Shown: positions 31,818-39,500 of the stretch, one piece after another
Position numbering within the stretch: position 1 is the stretch's first letter
Layout of the letters: each line of letters starts with the position of its first letter
Origin: an uncultured Clostridia bacterium
GTDB taxonomy: Bacteria > Bacillota > Clostridia > Oscillospirales > Ruminococcaceae
Direction: 5' to 3'
NCBI GenBank assembly: GCA_947389015.1
Contig: CANDVA010000001.1
Span: forward strand, 132,142-196,141
Length of the DNA: 64,000 nucleotides
Translations under genes and position numbers: made by a program
Notes under the pieces: model-generated
Told to the model about the DNA's origin: nothing
What the model saw: only the letters and a program-made list of their open reading frames with translations
Database searches by the model: none

Positions 31818-31907
31818 GCGCAAAGGTCTGAGGGCGGCGCTATCGGGAGAAATATACAAAAGGAGAAAAGGAACAACACTATTCTTCCGCCCTCACACCT
31901 TTTGCGC
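31818..31907 (-). repeat. Long imperfect inverted repeat in the leader of the 42-aa gene
   Basis: GCGCAAAGGTCTGAGGGCGG (31818-31837) is complementary to 31887-31907 except for one mismatch and one bulge; loop of 49 bases containing two GGAGAAA-like segments. In minus-strand RNA it forms a 20-bp stem ending 23 bases before the start codon. No consensus promoter is seen upstream on this strand. The rest of the 31795-32163 gap holds only the promoter at 32055. Confidence 0.65.
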
Positions 31908-32054
31908 TCCTATATATTAAGTTTCCGTTTCGAGGATTTTCTGACAAGATTTTTTCATTTTTGGCGAAATGAATAAAAAATCAAAACATTGTTTGTATAA
32001 TAAGGTAAAAACCTGCACACGAAAAAGAATTATAACATTATGCGTTGAATAATA

Positions 32055-32083
32055 TTGACAAATATTGCCAAAAAGTTTATAAT
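32055..32083 (+). promoter_or_regulatory. Promoter of the 289-aa lipoprotein gene
   Basis: TTGACA (32055-32060), 17 bases, TATAAT (32078-32083). Confidence 0.8.
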
Positions 32084-32163
32084 AAAAGTATCAATTAAAT
32101 ACGGTCGCAGACAAACAATGGATTATGCCTGCCGAAATCTTACAAATATGAAAGGCAACGATT

Positions 32164-33033
32164 ATGTTTAAAAAAAACACAGCAGCAGTCTCGGCAATGC
32201 TTCTTTTGACGGCGCTCACCGCATGCAGTCCGGCAGACGATAAAGGTTCCGATACGAGTTCTCCCGACGGTGCGAACATCGGGAGCGTGCAAAGCATGTC
32301 GGAAAGCGCGCCCGTTTCCTCGGAAACATCCGGCGAAAGCAGTACGGAAAACGTTCCCGAGATATCCGAACCGTCAATAATAGATCTTAACGGGAAGGGC
32401 GGCAAGCTTTTCGGAATGCCGCGCTCCTCGGATACGCTTATCGAATTCACCTACGACAGCCTTTACAAAAGGATAAAAGACAATCTTAACGCGGACGCGG
32501 CGCTAATGGAAACATTGAACGAGATCGGAAACGATGATATCTCCGAAACGTTTTACAGAGCCGTTTCTCTGACAAACGCCTTTGTAAACCGCAATCTCAC
32601 CGAATGGGATATCGACGGACCCGCGCAGATCAAGACCGACAACGGAACATTCTACGAAAAGAGCGTAACTTACGACAGCTTTTGCAACGCGCTGTGCGGA
32701 GTATTTGCCGAGAAGTACGTTCCTCAAATGACGGTATATCCTTTTTTCCTCTCGTATAACGGCGGAGTATGGCTCCAAAGCATCGGTATCTCAATAGATA
32801 CCTCTATAATCCACACCGAGTATGAGATAATCGAAAATACTCCTTCCGCGGTAGAATTCGACACCGTGCATTACTGTCTCGGAGAAAACGATACGGCGGC
32901 GGAATACGACGAAACAAAAAAGAATGAATACATTCAAAAAAGACTTCGCAACCGATTTGTGATGATGGAAAACGGTTGGAGAGCCGTTGAAGTCGCCGGT
33001 TTTTTCGGAGACCGCTCGTCGCTCGGACAATAA
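32164..33033 (+). CDS. Lipoprotein of unknown function (289 aa)
   Basis: An N-terminal signal with the lipobox LTAC (Cys about residue 20) is followed by a Ser/Glu-rich spacer (to about 75) and a folded domain of roughly 210 residues with no motif I recognise. The domain contains a helical region around MFEFTYDSLYKRIKDNL-like sequence and several aromatic strands near the end. It has its own promoter and ends at a terminator shared with the convergent kinase gene. It is expected on the outer membrane face. Confidence 0.8.
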   Translation: MFKKNTAAVSAMLLLTALTACSPADDKGSDTSSPDGANIGSVQSMSESAPVSSETSGESSTENVPEISEPSIIDLNGKGGKLFGMPRSSDTLIEFTYDSLYKRIKDNLNADAALMETLNEIGNDDISETFYRAVSLTNAFVNRNLTEWDIDGPAQIKTDNGTFYEKSVTYDSFCNALCGVFAEKYVPQMTVYPFFLSYNGGVWLQSIGISIDTSIIHTEYEIIENTPSAVEFDTVHYCLGENDTAAEYDETKKNEYIQKRLRNRFVMMENGWRAVEVAGFFGDRSSLGQ

Positions 33034-33040
33034 AAAGACA

Positions 33041-33070
33041 AAACGCGAAGGAACTTCCTCCGCGTTTTTT
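33041..33070. terminator. Terminator between convergent lipoprotein and kinase genes
   Basis: AACGCGAAGG (from 33042) pairs with CCTCCGCGTT (with a one-base bulge), followed by T6. Confidence 0.8.
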
Positions 33071-33071
33071 G

Positions 33072-33638
33072 TTAATTTCCGGTGTCCAGTAAACAGTCGC
33101 ATCTCTCCGCGATATTCAGCGCGGCAAAGTATTTTTCCTCCAGCGGTATCCAACGCTCGCGGAACACGGTCAGCGCGTCCGCGCCGTTACGCCGCTCTAT
33201 CCGTTTAAGTTGCTCCTCGGGGTCGACCGTGACGAAAACGCGCAGTCCGTAGAATTCCCACAGTGCGGGGTGACAGCTGTACGAGCCCTCCACTATCGTA
33301 AGAGCATTTGGCTCTACGCGTATACCGTCGGAAAATCCCATAGTTTTGCAGTTGAAAGGACGATAAAAGAACGCTTCGCCGTTCTTTAACGGCAGCAGCA
33401 CTTCATTGGCAAGCCGCTCGTAATCAATATTTCCGCCCGCAGTGTTCAGCCGCTCCTCGGTACGCTGTTCTGGGCGTAAAAAGAAACTGTCGGCGTGTAT
33501 CAGATTACAGCCCGTAAGCCCTCTCAGACGTTCCGCGAGAGTTGTCTTCCCCGCGGCACAGCGCCCGTCTATCGCAACGATCAGCGGCTTTTCGCGAAGC
33601 TTTATCAGTTCCGTGATAACGGAAAAGGCATTGTTCAT
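33072..33638 (-). CDS. P-loop kinase of the uridine kinase-like family
   Basis: This 188-residue protein has Walker A GRCAAGKTTLA (residues 25-35), a following NLIHADSFFL (Walker B-like Asp in the HxDxF pattern of uridine/pantothenate kinases) and a lid with ERRNGADALTVFRERW. It phosphorylates a small molecule, perhaps a nucleoside, with ATP. It is preceded two bases upstream by an ECF S-component gene, so transport and phosphorylation of the same substrate (metabolic trapping) is the natural reading. The ATG follows GGAGGGC. Substrate is not decidable by eye. Confidence 0.85.
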   Translation of the reverse strand: MNNAFSVITELIKLREKPLIVAIDGRCAAGKTTLAERLRGLTGCNLIHADSFFLRPEQRTEERLNTAGGNIDYERLANEVLLPLKNGEAFFYRPFNCKTMGFSDGIRVEPNALTIVEGSYSCHPALWEFYGLRVFVTVDPEEQLKRIERRNGADALTVFRERWIPLEEKYFAALNIAERCDCLLDTGN

Positions 33639-33640
33639 AA

Positions 33641-34243
33641 TCAGCCCTCCGTGTTGTCGGCGGTCTTTTTATGGTGCTTCGAGAATTTAACAAGCCCCGT
33701 TTTATTGAGAACAAGCATCATCGCGGGAATAAAAACGAGCTGCAAAATTATTCCCGGGAACGCGTTTAAAAACGCACCTGTAAAAAATATCTCCCATGTG
33801 AAGCCATTTTCACCGAGACCGAGCAGGAAAATCTCCGCGACACCCCAAACGATCCGTCCCGCGATCATCGCAATCAACATACTGCGGTACAGCGAGATAA
33901 TGCACTTCCAGCGTGACCGCGAATACAACAGCCCGACCACCAGCCCATAGGTCGCCAACTCAAACGCCATAGCGATAGCGTCGGGATACATCGCGGGTCT
34001 GGTGAACATAAGAGAACGCAGCAGCGGCATTACAAATCCCACACCCAGTCCGTACTTCCAGCCGCAGATCAGTCCGCACATTATGACCGGAATGTGCATT
34101 AGCAGCAGCATATTTCCTATCTGCTGTATCTGTCCCGTCAGAAACGGCAGCAGCAAACCCACTGCAAGGAACATTGCCGCAAGCGTCAAATTCAGCACGG
34201 GCCTTATTTTTGTTATCTTATCCGTTTTATCCATTTTGTTCAT
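33641..34243 (-). CDS. ECF transporter S component (substrate-specific membrane subunit)
   Basis: This 200-residue protein has five to six membrane helices. The opening after a charged leader (LNLTLAAMFLAVGLLLPFLT) carries the AAMFLAVG-type helix-1 motif by which S components contact the shared EcfT. The family binds vitamins or precursors and hands them to the EcfA/A'/T module, which is encoded elsewhere. No cobalamin, thiamine or other riboswitch precedes it. The ATG follows AAGGAGAG. Paired with a uridine-kinase-like gene, so a nucleoside- or vitamin-like ligand is plausible. Confidence 0.85.
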   Translation of the reverse strand: MNKMDKTDKITKIRPVLNLTLAAMFLAVGLLLPFLTGQIQQIGNMLLLMHIPVIMCGLICGWKYGLGVGFVMPLLRSLMFTRPAMYPDAIAMAFELATYGLVVGLLYSRSRWKCIISLYRSMLIAMIAGRIVWGVAEIFLLGLGENGFTWEIFFTGAFLNAFPGIILQLVFIPAMMLVLNKTGLVKFSKHHKKTADNTEG

Positions 34244-34258
34244 TTATATCTCTCCTTA

Positions 34259-34511
34259 TTGATCCACCGATACCGGGCTGTATTGTCTGCCGCCGAGCCC
34301 TATCCCGGCGACGTGCTCGAGAGCGTGCAGTCCATTGCGCGATTCTATGCGTTTGACAAACGAGCCGCCGTTTCGGACGCGGAGGAACTTTCGGAACGGC
34401 TTGACGTGTTTACTTGCCCGCCGCCCGAAATCGTTATCGAGCTGCCGCTCTGTCCGTTAGCAGTATTATCGCCGTAAGCAGTACCGATATTTTTTTCTTG
34501 CTCTCCCCCAT
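34259..34511 (-). pseudogene. Decayed lipoprotein-like gene remnant in the 34244-34597 gap
   Basis: On the minus strand the ATG at 34511 opens MGESKKKISVLLTAIILLT, a good lipoprotein signal, but the frame ends at TAA 34434 after 25 codons. The next frame over continues with GQSGSSITISGGGQVNTSS and SRSESSSASETAA, the Ser-rich spacer expected after a lipobox, before another stop. A small deletion where the LTAC box should be would explain this. The plus strand of the same stretch also holds an open frame (34259-34477) with no ribosome site. Read as a broken gene; the parent family is unknown. Confidence 0.5.
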
Positions 34512-34597
34512 TTCGATAATGACTTTATAATACTTATTATAATGGAAACAGGATTTTTTTGGAAGAAACTTTTAGTTAATAGCTCTGCACTTAAAGG

Positions 34598-35299
34598 TTA
34601 ATACGCTGCATCGCCACTATCCTCTTTGTTCTGCCGTTTGTATATTCTTGACCAATTCACATAGCCGTATAGGTCATTAACCAAAAAGATAACAAAGCAT
34701 ACTATTACGGAGATGTACGAGATGTTCTCCGCTGCCGCGAGCGTCCACAGCACTATCAGCACAAGATCGTTGGCGGCGTATGCAAGCGCGAAGAACGCGC
34801 ACCGGCGGAACGTCAGGTACACGGCGAGAAAACTCGTCGTGACGGAGATCGTGCTCGGAAGCAGATTTGCCGTACCGAACGCTTTCAGAATAAAGTAAAA
34901 CCCCACCGTCACAACTGCCGACAGCGCGAACATCAAAACGGCCTCGCGGCGGCGGATACGGTTCACCTTTACCTCCGAGCGATCCCCTCCGTAGGGATTT
35001 CTCAGCCACGATATCAGCGCGAAAACCGACATCGGCGCAGTCATTCCGAGGTATGTTATCATCTCTCCGTAGTACGCGAAATTGAACGAAATTATCCCGT
35101 ACAGCACGCTGAAAACTACTATCAGCGCTTGTCCTATCGGATTGCCCTTGGCGTTGAATATCAGCGACGTCACTCCCACCAGCGACGCAGCAAGCGTGAG
35201 ATAATTTCCCCTGTCGAACAGCAAGAACGCCGCGGTTATCAGCAAGACCGATACGCACCACAACACCGTCTCCGCTTTTGTAAAATAATGCTTTTTCAT
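34598..35299 (-). CDS. pnuC: PnuC-family nicotinamide riboside (or related) transporter
   Basis: This 233-residue protein has seven hydrophobic helices and the PnuC features ISWLRNPYGG (near residue 105) and GQALIVVFSVLYG in the third helix. PnuC proteins are SWEET-like facilitators that bring in nicotinamide riboside, trapped afterwards by NadR-type kinases, for NAD+ salvage; relatives carry thiamine or riboflavin. The ATG at 35299 follows GGAGG. A promoter and a structured leader precede it. Divergent neighbour is a TIR protein, a fold that often consumes NAD+. Specificity for nicotinamide riboside is by family, not proven. Confidence 0.85.
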   Translation of the reverse strand: MKKHYFTKAETVLWCVSVLLITAAFLLFDRGNYLTLAASLVGVTSLIFNAKGNPIGQALIVVFSVLYGIISFNFAYYGEMITYLGMTAPMSVFALISWLRNPYGGDRSEVKVNRIRRREAVLMFALSAVVTVGFYFILKAFGTANLLPSTISVTTSFLAVYLTFRRCAFFALAYAANDLVLIVLWTLAAAENISYISVIVCFVIFLVNDLYGYVNWSRIYKRQNKEDSGDAAY

Positions 35300-35319
35300 A
35301 TACGACCTCCAAAAGCAAA

Positions 35320-35365
35320 GCGCCATACGCACATCTTCAAAGACCTAACGATGTGCGTATGGCGC
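35320..35365 (-). promoter_or_regulatory. Perfect 16-bp hairpin in the pnuC leader (possible attenuator/riboswitch expression platform)
   Basis: GCGCCATACGCACATC (35320-35335) is exactly complementary to 35350-35365 around a 14-base loop. In the pnuC RNA it is followed by UUUGCUUUU and then GGAGG. A smaller GUUGCC/GGUAAC stem precedes it. The strength of the stem, the U-rich tail and the position suggest regulated termination or ribosome-site control. I could not match it to a known riboswitch class. Confidence 0.6.
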
Positions 35366-35405
35366 AATTTCGCCGTTACCCGGTGGCAACTTTTTTATCG
35401 CGTAT

Positions 35406-35434
35406 ATTATAGCATATTTTACCTTGCTTGTCAA
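35406..35434 (-). promoter_or_regulatory. Promoter of pnuC
   Basis: On the minus strand TTGACA (35429-35434), 17 bases, TATAAT (35406-35411). Confidence 0.85.
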
Positions 35435-35456
35435 GGGGTATGTGAGAAAAAACGTA

Positions 35457-35486
35457 TTGACAAGATATTTGAATATATGGTATAAT
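35457..35486 (+). promoter_or_regulatory. Promoter of the TIR-protein gene
   Basis: TTGACA (35457-35462), 18 bases, TATAAT (35481-35486). Its -35 box is only 22 bp from that of the divergent pnuC promoter, so a shared regulator could reach both. Confidence 0.8.
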
Positions 35487-35513
35487 TGATATATAAACAA
35501 CTCGGAGGTAGAT

Positions 35514-37544
35514 ATGGCAATTTTCAAATGCAAAATGTGCAACGGCAACCTTAACGTTATCGAAGGCAATACCGTCTGCGAGTGCGATTACTGCGGAACA
35601 CAACAGACTGTGCCGTCGGACAGCGGAGAAAAAAAGGTCAACCTTTTCAACCGCGCGAACCGTCTGAGGAGCGACTGCGAATTCGACAAGGCGGCGGGCA
35701 TTTACGAGAATATAGTCGCCGAATTCCCAGAGGAAGCAGAGGCGTTCTGGGGACTGTGTCTGTGCAAATTCGGCATTGAATACGTCGACGACCCCGCAAC
35801 GGGCAAAAAGGTTCCGACCTGCCGCAGAACGGCGTTCGACAGCATATTTGACGACGCCGATTTTGAACGCGCCTGCTCCTGCGCAGACAGCACCGCGCTC
35901 ACAGTCTACCGTGCCGAGGCAAAGGAGATAGACCGTCTGCAAAAGGGTATTCTTGAAATAGCGCGGAACGAGGAGCCGTTCGATATCTTCATAAGCTACA
36001 AGGAGACCTCAGAGGACGGTCAGCGCACCAAGGACTCCGTACTGGCGCAGGATATCTACGACGAGCTGACCGCAAAGGGCTACAAAGTCTTTTTTTCAAG
36101 GATAACGCTTGAGGATATTCTCGGCAAGGATTACGAGCCGTACATATTTGCCGCGCTGAATTCCGCAAAGATCATGCTCGCCGTCGGAACGAGCTTTGAA
36201 CATTTTAACGCGGTATGGGTCAAGAACGAATGGAGCAGATTTCTCGCGCTGATGAAAAACGACAGGAGCAGAACGCTGATACCATGCTACTGCGACATCG
36301 ATCCCTACGACATGCCGGCCGAATTCAAGCACCTCCAAGGACAGGATATGAGCAAGGTCGGGTTTTTGCAGGATCTGGTGCGCGGTATAGGAAAGATCAT
36401 TCCGAAAGGTAGCGCGCAGGGCGGCGCTCCGACCGTCGTGCAGGTCAGCGGCAGGCAGGCCGTCGGACCGCTGCTTGAGCGCGCGTTTATGTTCCTGGGC
36501 AGCAACGAATGGGAAAATGCCGATCAGTACTGCGAAAAGGTTCTCGATCTTGATCCCAAATGCGGCAGGGCATATCTCGGAAAGCTGCTCTCGGAGTTCA
36601 ACTGCCGCCGCGAGGAGGAGCTCGGCAATTTAAGCATAGATATAACAGCCTCTTCCAACTACAAAAACGCCGTACATTTCGGTATCGACCTTGAGGAGCA
36701 GGGAACCAAAGCCGTCTACAACAGTGCCTGCAAACTGCTCGCAGAATGCGGCAGCTACGAGAGCCTTGCGCAAGCGAAAAAGTATTTTGAACGCGTAGCC
36801 CGTTACGGTGACAGCACCGAAAAACTTGAAGAGTGCGCCGAAAAGCTTGCCGAGGCCGACGAACTCACCGAGAGCTTCCGCGATATATTCAGGAGCTACG
36901 ACGCGTCAACGGAGCGCACGAACGCAATGGCGCTCAACAAAGTTCTTGACGCGTCGGAGGGCATAAAGAAGACCTACCCGAATTTCAGCGGCGACGAGGT
37001 GCCGCAGCCGTGGAGACCCACGCTGCTGAACGTGTGGCTGATACCGCTCGGTATCGGGCTTATCGCGTTCGGTATATGCGCACTTTTAGCGGAGCGCACC
37101 TCCGATAATTTAGTTCTGTCGCTTATCGCGCTAGCTTCTCCGTTCGTGTCTGCGCTTATCGCGGGTATCGCGAACAGCGTCGCGAGAGACTGCTTTTCCG
37201 GCGGATATTTCGGCGGTATAGTGGCTTTGAGCATAGGCTATACGGTGGGGCTGGGAATATTGATGTCAATAGTCGAGAAAAAAATCGGCGCGGATATGAC
37301 CTCGTGCTGGTTGATCGCCGCGGGTCTGCTGCTTATCGCGATAGCGGCGCTGACGATCGCGCTGTACTGCGGAAAATCCTCCAAGATACGTCATTATTTC
37401 CGCGACAACAAAAGGCTCAACAAGCTCCTCGATGAAATGAGGGATGCGCGTGAAAACGATATCTCGGAGGCGTTCGCGAATAAGAAAATGACCAAAGAGC
37501 TTATCAATGATTGCCTTTCTATAGCGCAGAAGTCATATAAATAA
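35514..37544 (+). CDS. Zinc-ribbon / TIR-domain / TPR-like membrane protein
   Basis: This 676-residue protein opens with a zinc ribbon (Cys6, Cys9, Cys24, Cys27), then short TPR-like helices (40-85), then a TIR domain (about 153-290) starting PFDIFISYKETSEDG. The helix WVKNEWSRFL places Glu238 where NADase TIR domains keep their catalytic glutamate. More TPR-like helices (315-450) and about four membrane helices (505-625) follow, with a charged cytoplasmic tail. The ATG follows GGAGG. Proteins of this plan are widespread in gut Clostridia. Roles in defence, NAD+ cleavage or protein scaffolding are possible; the divergent NAD-precursor transporter makes the NAD+ reading attractive. Confidence 0.85.
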   Translation: MAIFKCKMCNGNLNVIEGNTVCECDYCGTQQTVPSDSGEKKVNLFNRANRLRSDCEFDKAAGIYENIVAEFPEEAEAFWGLCLCKFGIEYVDDPATGKKVPTCRRTAFDSIFDDADFERACSCADSTALTVYRAEAKEIDRLQKGILEIARNEEPFDIFISYKETSEDGQRTKDSVLAQDIYDELTAKGYKVFFSRITLEDILGKDYEPYIFAALNSAKIMLAVGTSFEHFNAVWVKNEWSRFLALMKNDRSRTLIPCYCDIDPYDMPAEFKHLQGQDMSKVGFLQDLVRGIGKIIPKGSAQGGAPTVVQVSGRQAVGPLLERAFMFLGSNEWENADQYCEKVLDLDPKCGRAYLGKLLSEFNCRREEELGNLSIDITASSNYKNAVHFGIDLEEQGTKAVYNSACKLLAECGSYESLAQAKKYFERVARYGDSTEKLEECAEKLAEADELTESFRDIFRSYDASTERTNAMALNKVLDASEGIKKTYPNFSGDEVPQPWRPTLLNVWLIPLGIGLIAFGICALLAERTSDNLVLSLIALASPFVSALIAGIANSVARDCFSGGYFGGIVALSIGYTVGLGILMSIVEKKIGADMTSCWLIAAGLLLIAIAALTIALYCGKSSKIRHYFRDNKRLNKLLDEMRDARENDISEAFANKKMTKELINDCLSIAQKSYK

Positions 37545-37548
37545 TTAA

Positions 37549-37583
37549 AACAAGAGCGGATCAATGTCCGCTCTTGTTTTAAT
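37549..37583. terminator. Terminator between convergent TIR and MATE genes
   Basis: ACAAGAGCGGA pairs with TCCGCTCTTGT around TCAATG, followed by TTTTAAT. It overlaps the MATE stop codon. Confidence 0.85.
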
Positions 37584-38913
37584 AACCGTACTTTTTCCTT
37601 TTTGCGGCGATAAAAATTATCGTGATGACAAAGGAGACGAACTCGGCGACAACGACGGAAGCCCAAATGCCGTCAACTTTGAATATGATCGGCAGAAACA
37701 GCACCGCCAATATCTGAAAAACCAGCGTCCGAAGAAACGATATCAGCGCGGATATAAGTCCGTTGTTGAGCGCGGTGAACATCGACGAGCCGAAAATATT
37801 CACCCCCGCAAACAGGAACAAAAACGAGAATATCCTGAAACCGTGCACCGTCAGATCGAACAGCTCCGCGTCGTAGCCGACGAATATTCCCGCGAGCGGC
37901 GCGGCAAGAAGCTGCGAGGCGAAAAGCATCGCCAGCGAGGCACAGCCGATTATTACAAAGCTCTTTTTGCGCAGACTTTTCAGCTCTTCGGTATTCTTCG
38001 CGCCGAAATGAAATCCGATAACGGGCGCGGTGCCCACGCTGTATCCGATAAATATCGCGAGAAATACCAAATTCACATACATCATAACGCCGTATGCCGC
38101 CACGCCGTCGTCTCCCGCGAAGTGCTTCAGCTGAGAGTTGTACAGCATATTGACAATGGACATTGAGCTTTGTGAGACAAATTCGGAAGAACCGTTCGAG
38201 CAAGTCTTGCCGATAGCGCGCAGATCGAATTCCGCCTTGCCGAGGCGGAGCAGGCTCGTATTCGGGCGCAAAAAATAAATGATCGGAACAATACCGCCGA
38301 CCGCCTGACTGAGCGCCGTCGCCAAAGCCGCACCCGCGATACCCCAATTAAATACCCACATAAACAACGCGTCCAGTATCATATTCATCACGCCCGACGC
38401 GACCGTCACGAAAAGCCCGAACTTTGGCTTTTCGGCGGTGATAAACAGGCTTTGAAACTCCATTTGAAGCATAAACATAGGCATTGCCGAAACAACTATG
38501 CGGCCATATATCACACAGTTTTTCAGCAGCTCGCCGTCTGCTCCGAGCGCCGCGGCAATGACGGGCATAAGCACAAATCCCGCCGCGGCGAGCACAACGC
38601 CCAGACCCGCCGAAACGTAGACCAACAGTGAAAACAGGCTGTTTGCCTTTTCGCGCTTGCCCTCTCCGAGGGTCTTGGACACCAGCGCACTGCCTCCCGC
38701 ACCGAACATAAATCCCACAGACCCCGTTATCATAAGCACGGGCATTATAAAGTTAACGGCGGTGAATTCGGCTTTCCCGACGATATTCGATACGAAAAGC
38801 CCGTCGACAACACCGTATATCGACGTAAATATCATCATCGCTATCGACGGCAGCGTAAAGCGAAAAAGCTTGCCGTAGTCGAAATGCTCCGATAATGCTA
38901 TCTCTTTTTTCAT
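37579..38913 (-). CDS. MATE-family efflux transporter (MarR-linked)
   Basis: The 444-residue product has 12 hydrophobic segments and opens LSEHFDYGKLFRFTLPSIAM, the sequence style of the MepA/DinF-like branch of MATE exporters. Conserved GxGGSALVSKTLGEG (near residue 60) and VNFIMPV patterns are present. The ATG at 38913 follows GAGGTGA, 20 bases after the MarR-type gene, so the pair forms a regulator-pump operon like mepRA. Expected to expel toxic amphiphiles using an ion gradient. Substrates are unknown. Confidence 0.92.
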   Translation of the reverse strand: MKKEIALSEHFDYGKLFRFTLPSIAMMIFTSIYGVVDGLFVSNIVGKAEFTAVNFIMPVLMITGSVGFMFGAGGSALVSKTLGEGKREKANSLFSLLVYVSAGLGVVLAAAGFVLMPVIAAALGADGELLKNCVIYGRIVVSAMPMFMLQMEFQSLFITAEKPKFGLFVTVASGVMNMILDALFMWVFNWGIAGAALATALSQAVGGIVPIIYFLRPNTSLLRLGKAEFDLRAIGKTCSNGSSEFVSQSSMSIVNMLYNSQLKHFAGDDGVAAYGVMMYVNLVFLAIFIGYSVGTAPVIGFHFGAKNTEELKSLRKKSFVIIGCASLAMLFASQLLAAPLAGIFVGYDAELFDLTVHGFRIFSFLFLFAGVNIFGSSMFTALNNGLISALISFLRTLVFQILAVLFLPIIFKVDGIWASVVVAEFVSFVITIIFIAAKRKKYGY

Positions 38914-38933
38914 ATTTCACCTCAACAAACGGG

Positions 38934-39371
38934 TCAAAGCTCGTCTATCGCTTTTTTCAGCCCGTCGCGGTAGACGCTTGTCAACCGCAGATACTCCGCG
39001 CGTTCTTCGTCTGTCCACGCCTCGAACAGACGGTTTTCCGCCTCTATCAGCCGCTCGGCGGTCTCTTTTGCAAGACGCTCTCCCTTTTCCGTAAGTTCGA
39101 CCGCTTTTTGTTTTCCGTTGACCGCCCGCAGCAATATCACGCCGTCGCCCTCCAGTCTGCGCAGCGCCGAATTTATCGTCTGCTTGCTCACTCCCGTAAG
39201 GCGGCAAATATCGCTTATCCGACAGGGCGCTCCCTCGGCGGAGAGCGTGTACAGCACCGACAGGGCGCTGTCGGTAAGCCCCATCTTGAGCGCAGCGTCG
39301 CAGTAAAGTCTGTCTATTTCTCCGATCATATAATTGAATTGCCGGAGCTGCTCGTTTAATAAATTTTTCAT
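38934..39371 (-). CDS. MarR-family transcriptional regulator
   Basis: The 145-residue protein (ATG at 39371 after GAGAGGG; an in-frame TTG at 39383 overlaps that site) has the winged-helix core: CRISDICRLTGVSKQTINSALRRLEGDGVI and a wing around AVNGKQKAVELTEKG. MarR proteins are dimers that repress until a small phenolic or drug ligand binds. It leads the operon with the MATE pump and probably represses its own promoter, where an ACAACCGAAATTGT dyad overlaps the spacer. Confidence 0.93.
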   Translation of the reverse strand: MKNLLNEQLRQFNYMIGEIDRLYCDAALKMGLTDSALSVLYTLSAEGAPCRISDICRLTGVSKQTINSALRRLEGDGVILLRAVNGKQKAVELTEKGERLAKETAERLIEAENRLFEAWTDEERAEYLRLTSVYRDGLKKAIDEL

Positions 39372-39406
39372 AAGCCCTCTCAAATCGTCCGAAATCGTAC
39401 CTAATT

Positions 39407-39435
39407 ATTATAGCACAATTTCGGTTGTTTGTCAA
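39407..39435 (-). promoter_or_regulatory. Promoter/operator of the MarR-MATE operon
   Basis: On the minus strand TTGACA (39430-39435), 17 bases, TATAAT (39407-39412). The spacer contains the imperfect palindrome ACAACCGAAATTGT, a likely MarR-protein site. Confidence 0.8.
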
Positions 39436-39465
39436 GGGGAAAAATTTTTTCAGTAAGAGACCCTT

Positions 39466-39500
39466 TATCAAACAAGAGCCGTTATCGTGAACGGCTCTTG
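39466..39500 (-). terminator. Terminator overlapping the 3' end of the flippase-like gene
   Basis: CAAGAGCCGTT (39473-39483) pairs with AACGGCTCTTG (39490-39500); the minus strand continues with a T-rich tail. Confidence 0.75.

Noticed and set aside
33641-34243. ECF S component as a cobalamin transporter linked to the B12 riboswitch operon
   Set aside because: It has no cobalamin riboswitch, lies 16 kb away and is paired with a kinase; no sequence feature ties it to B12.
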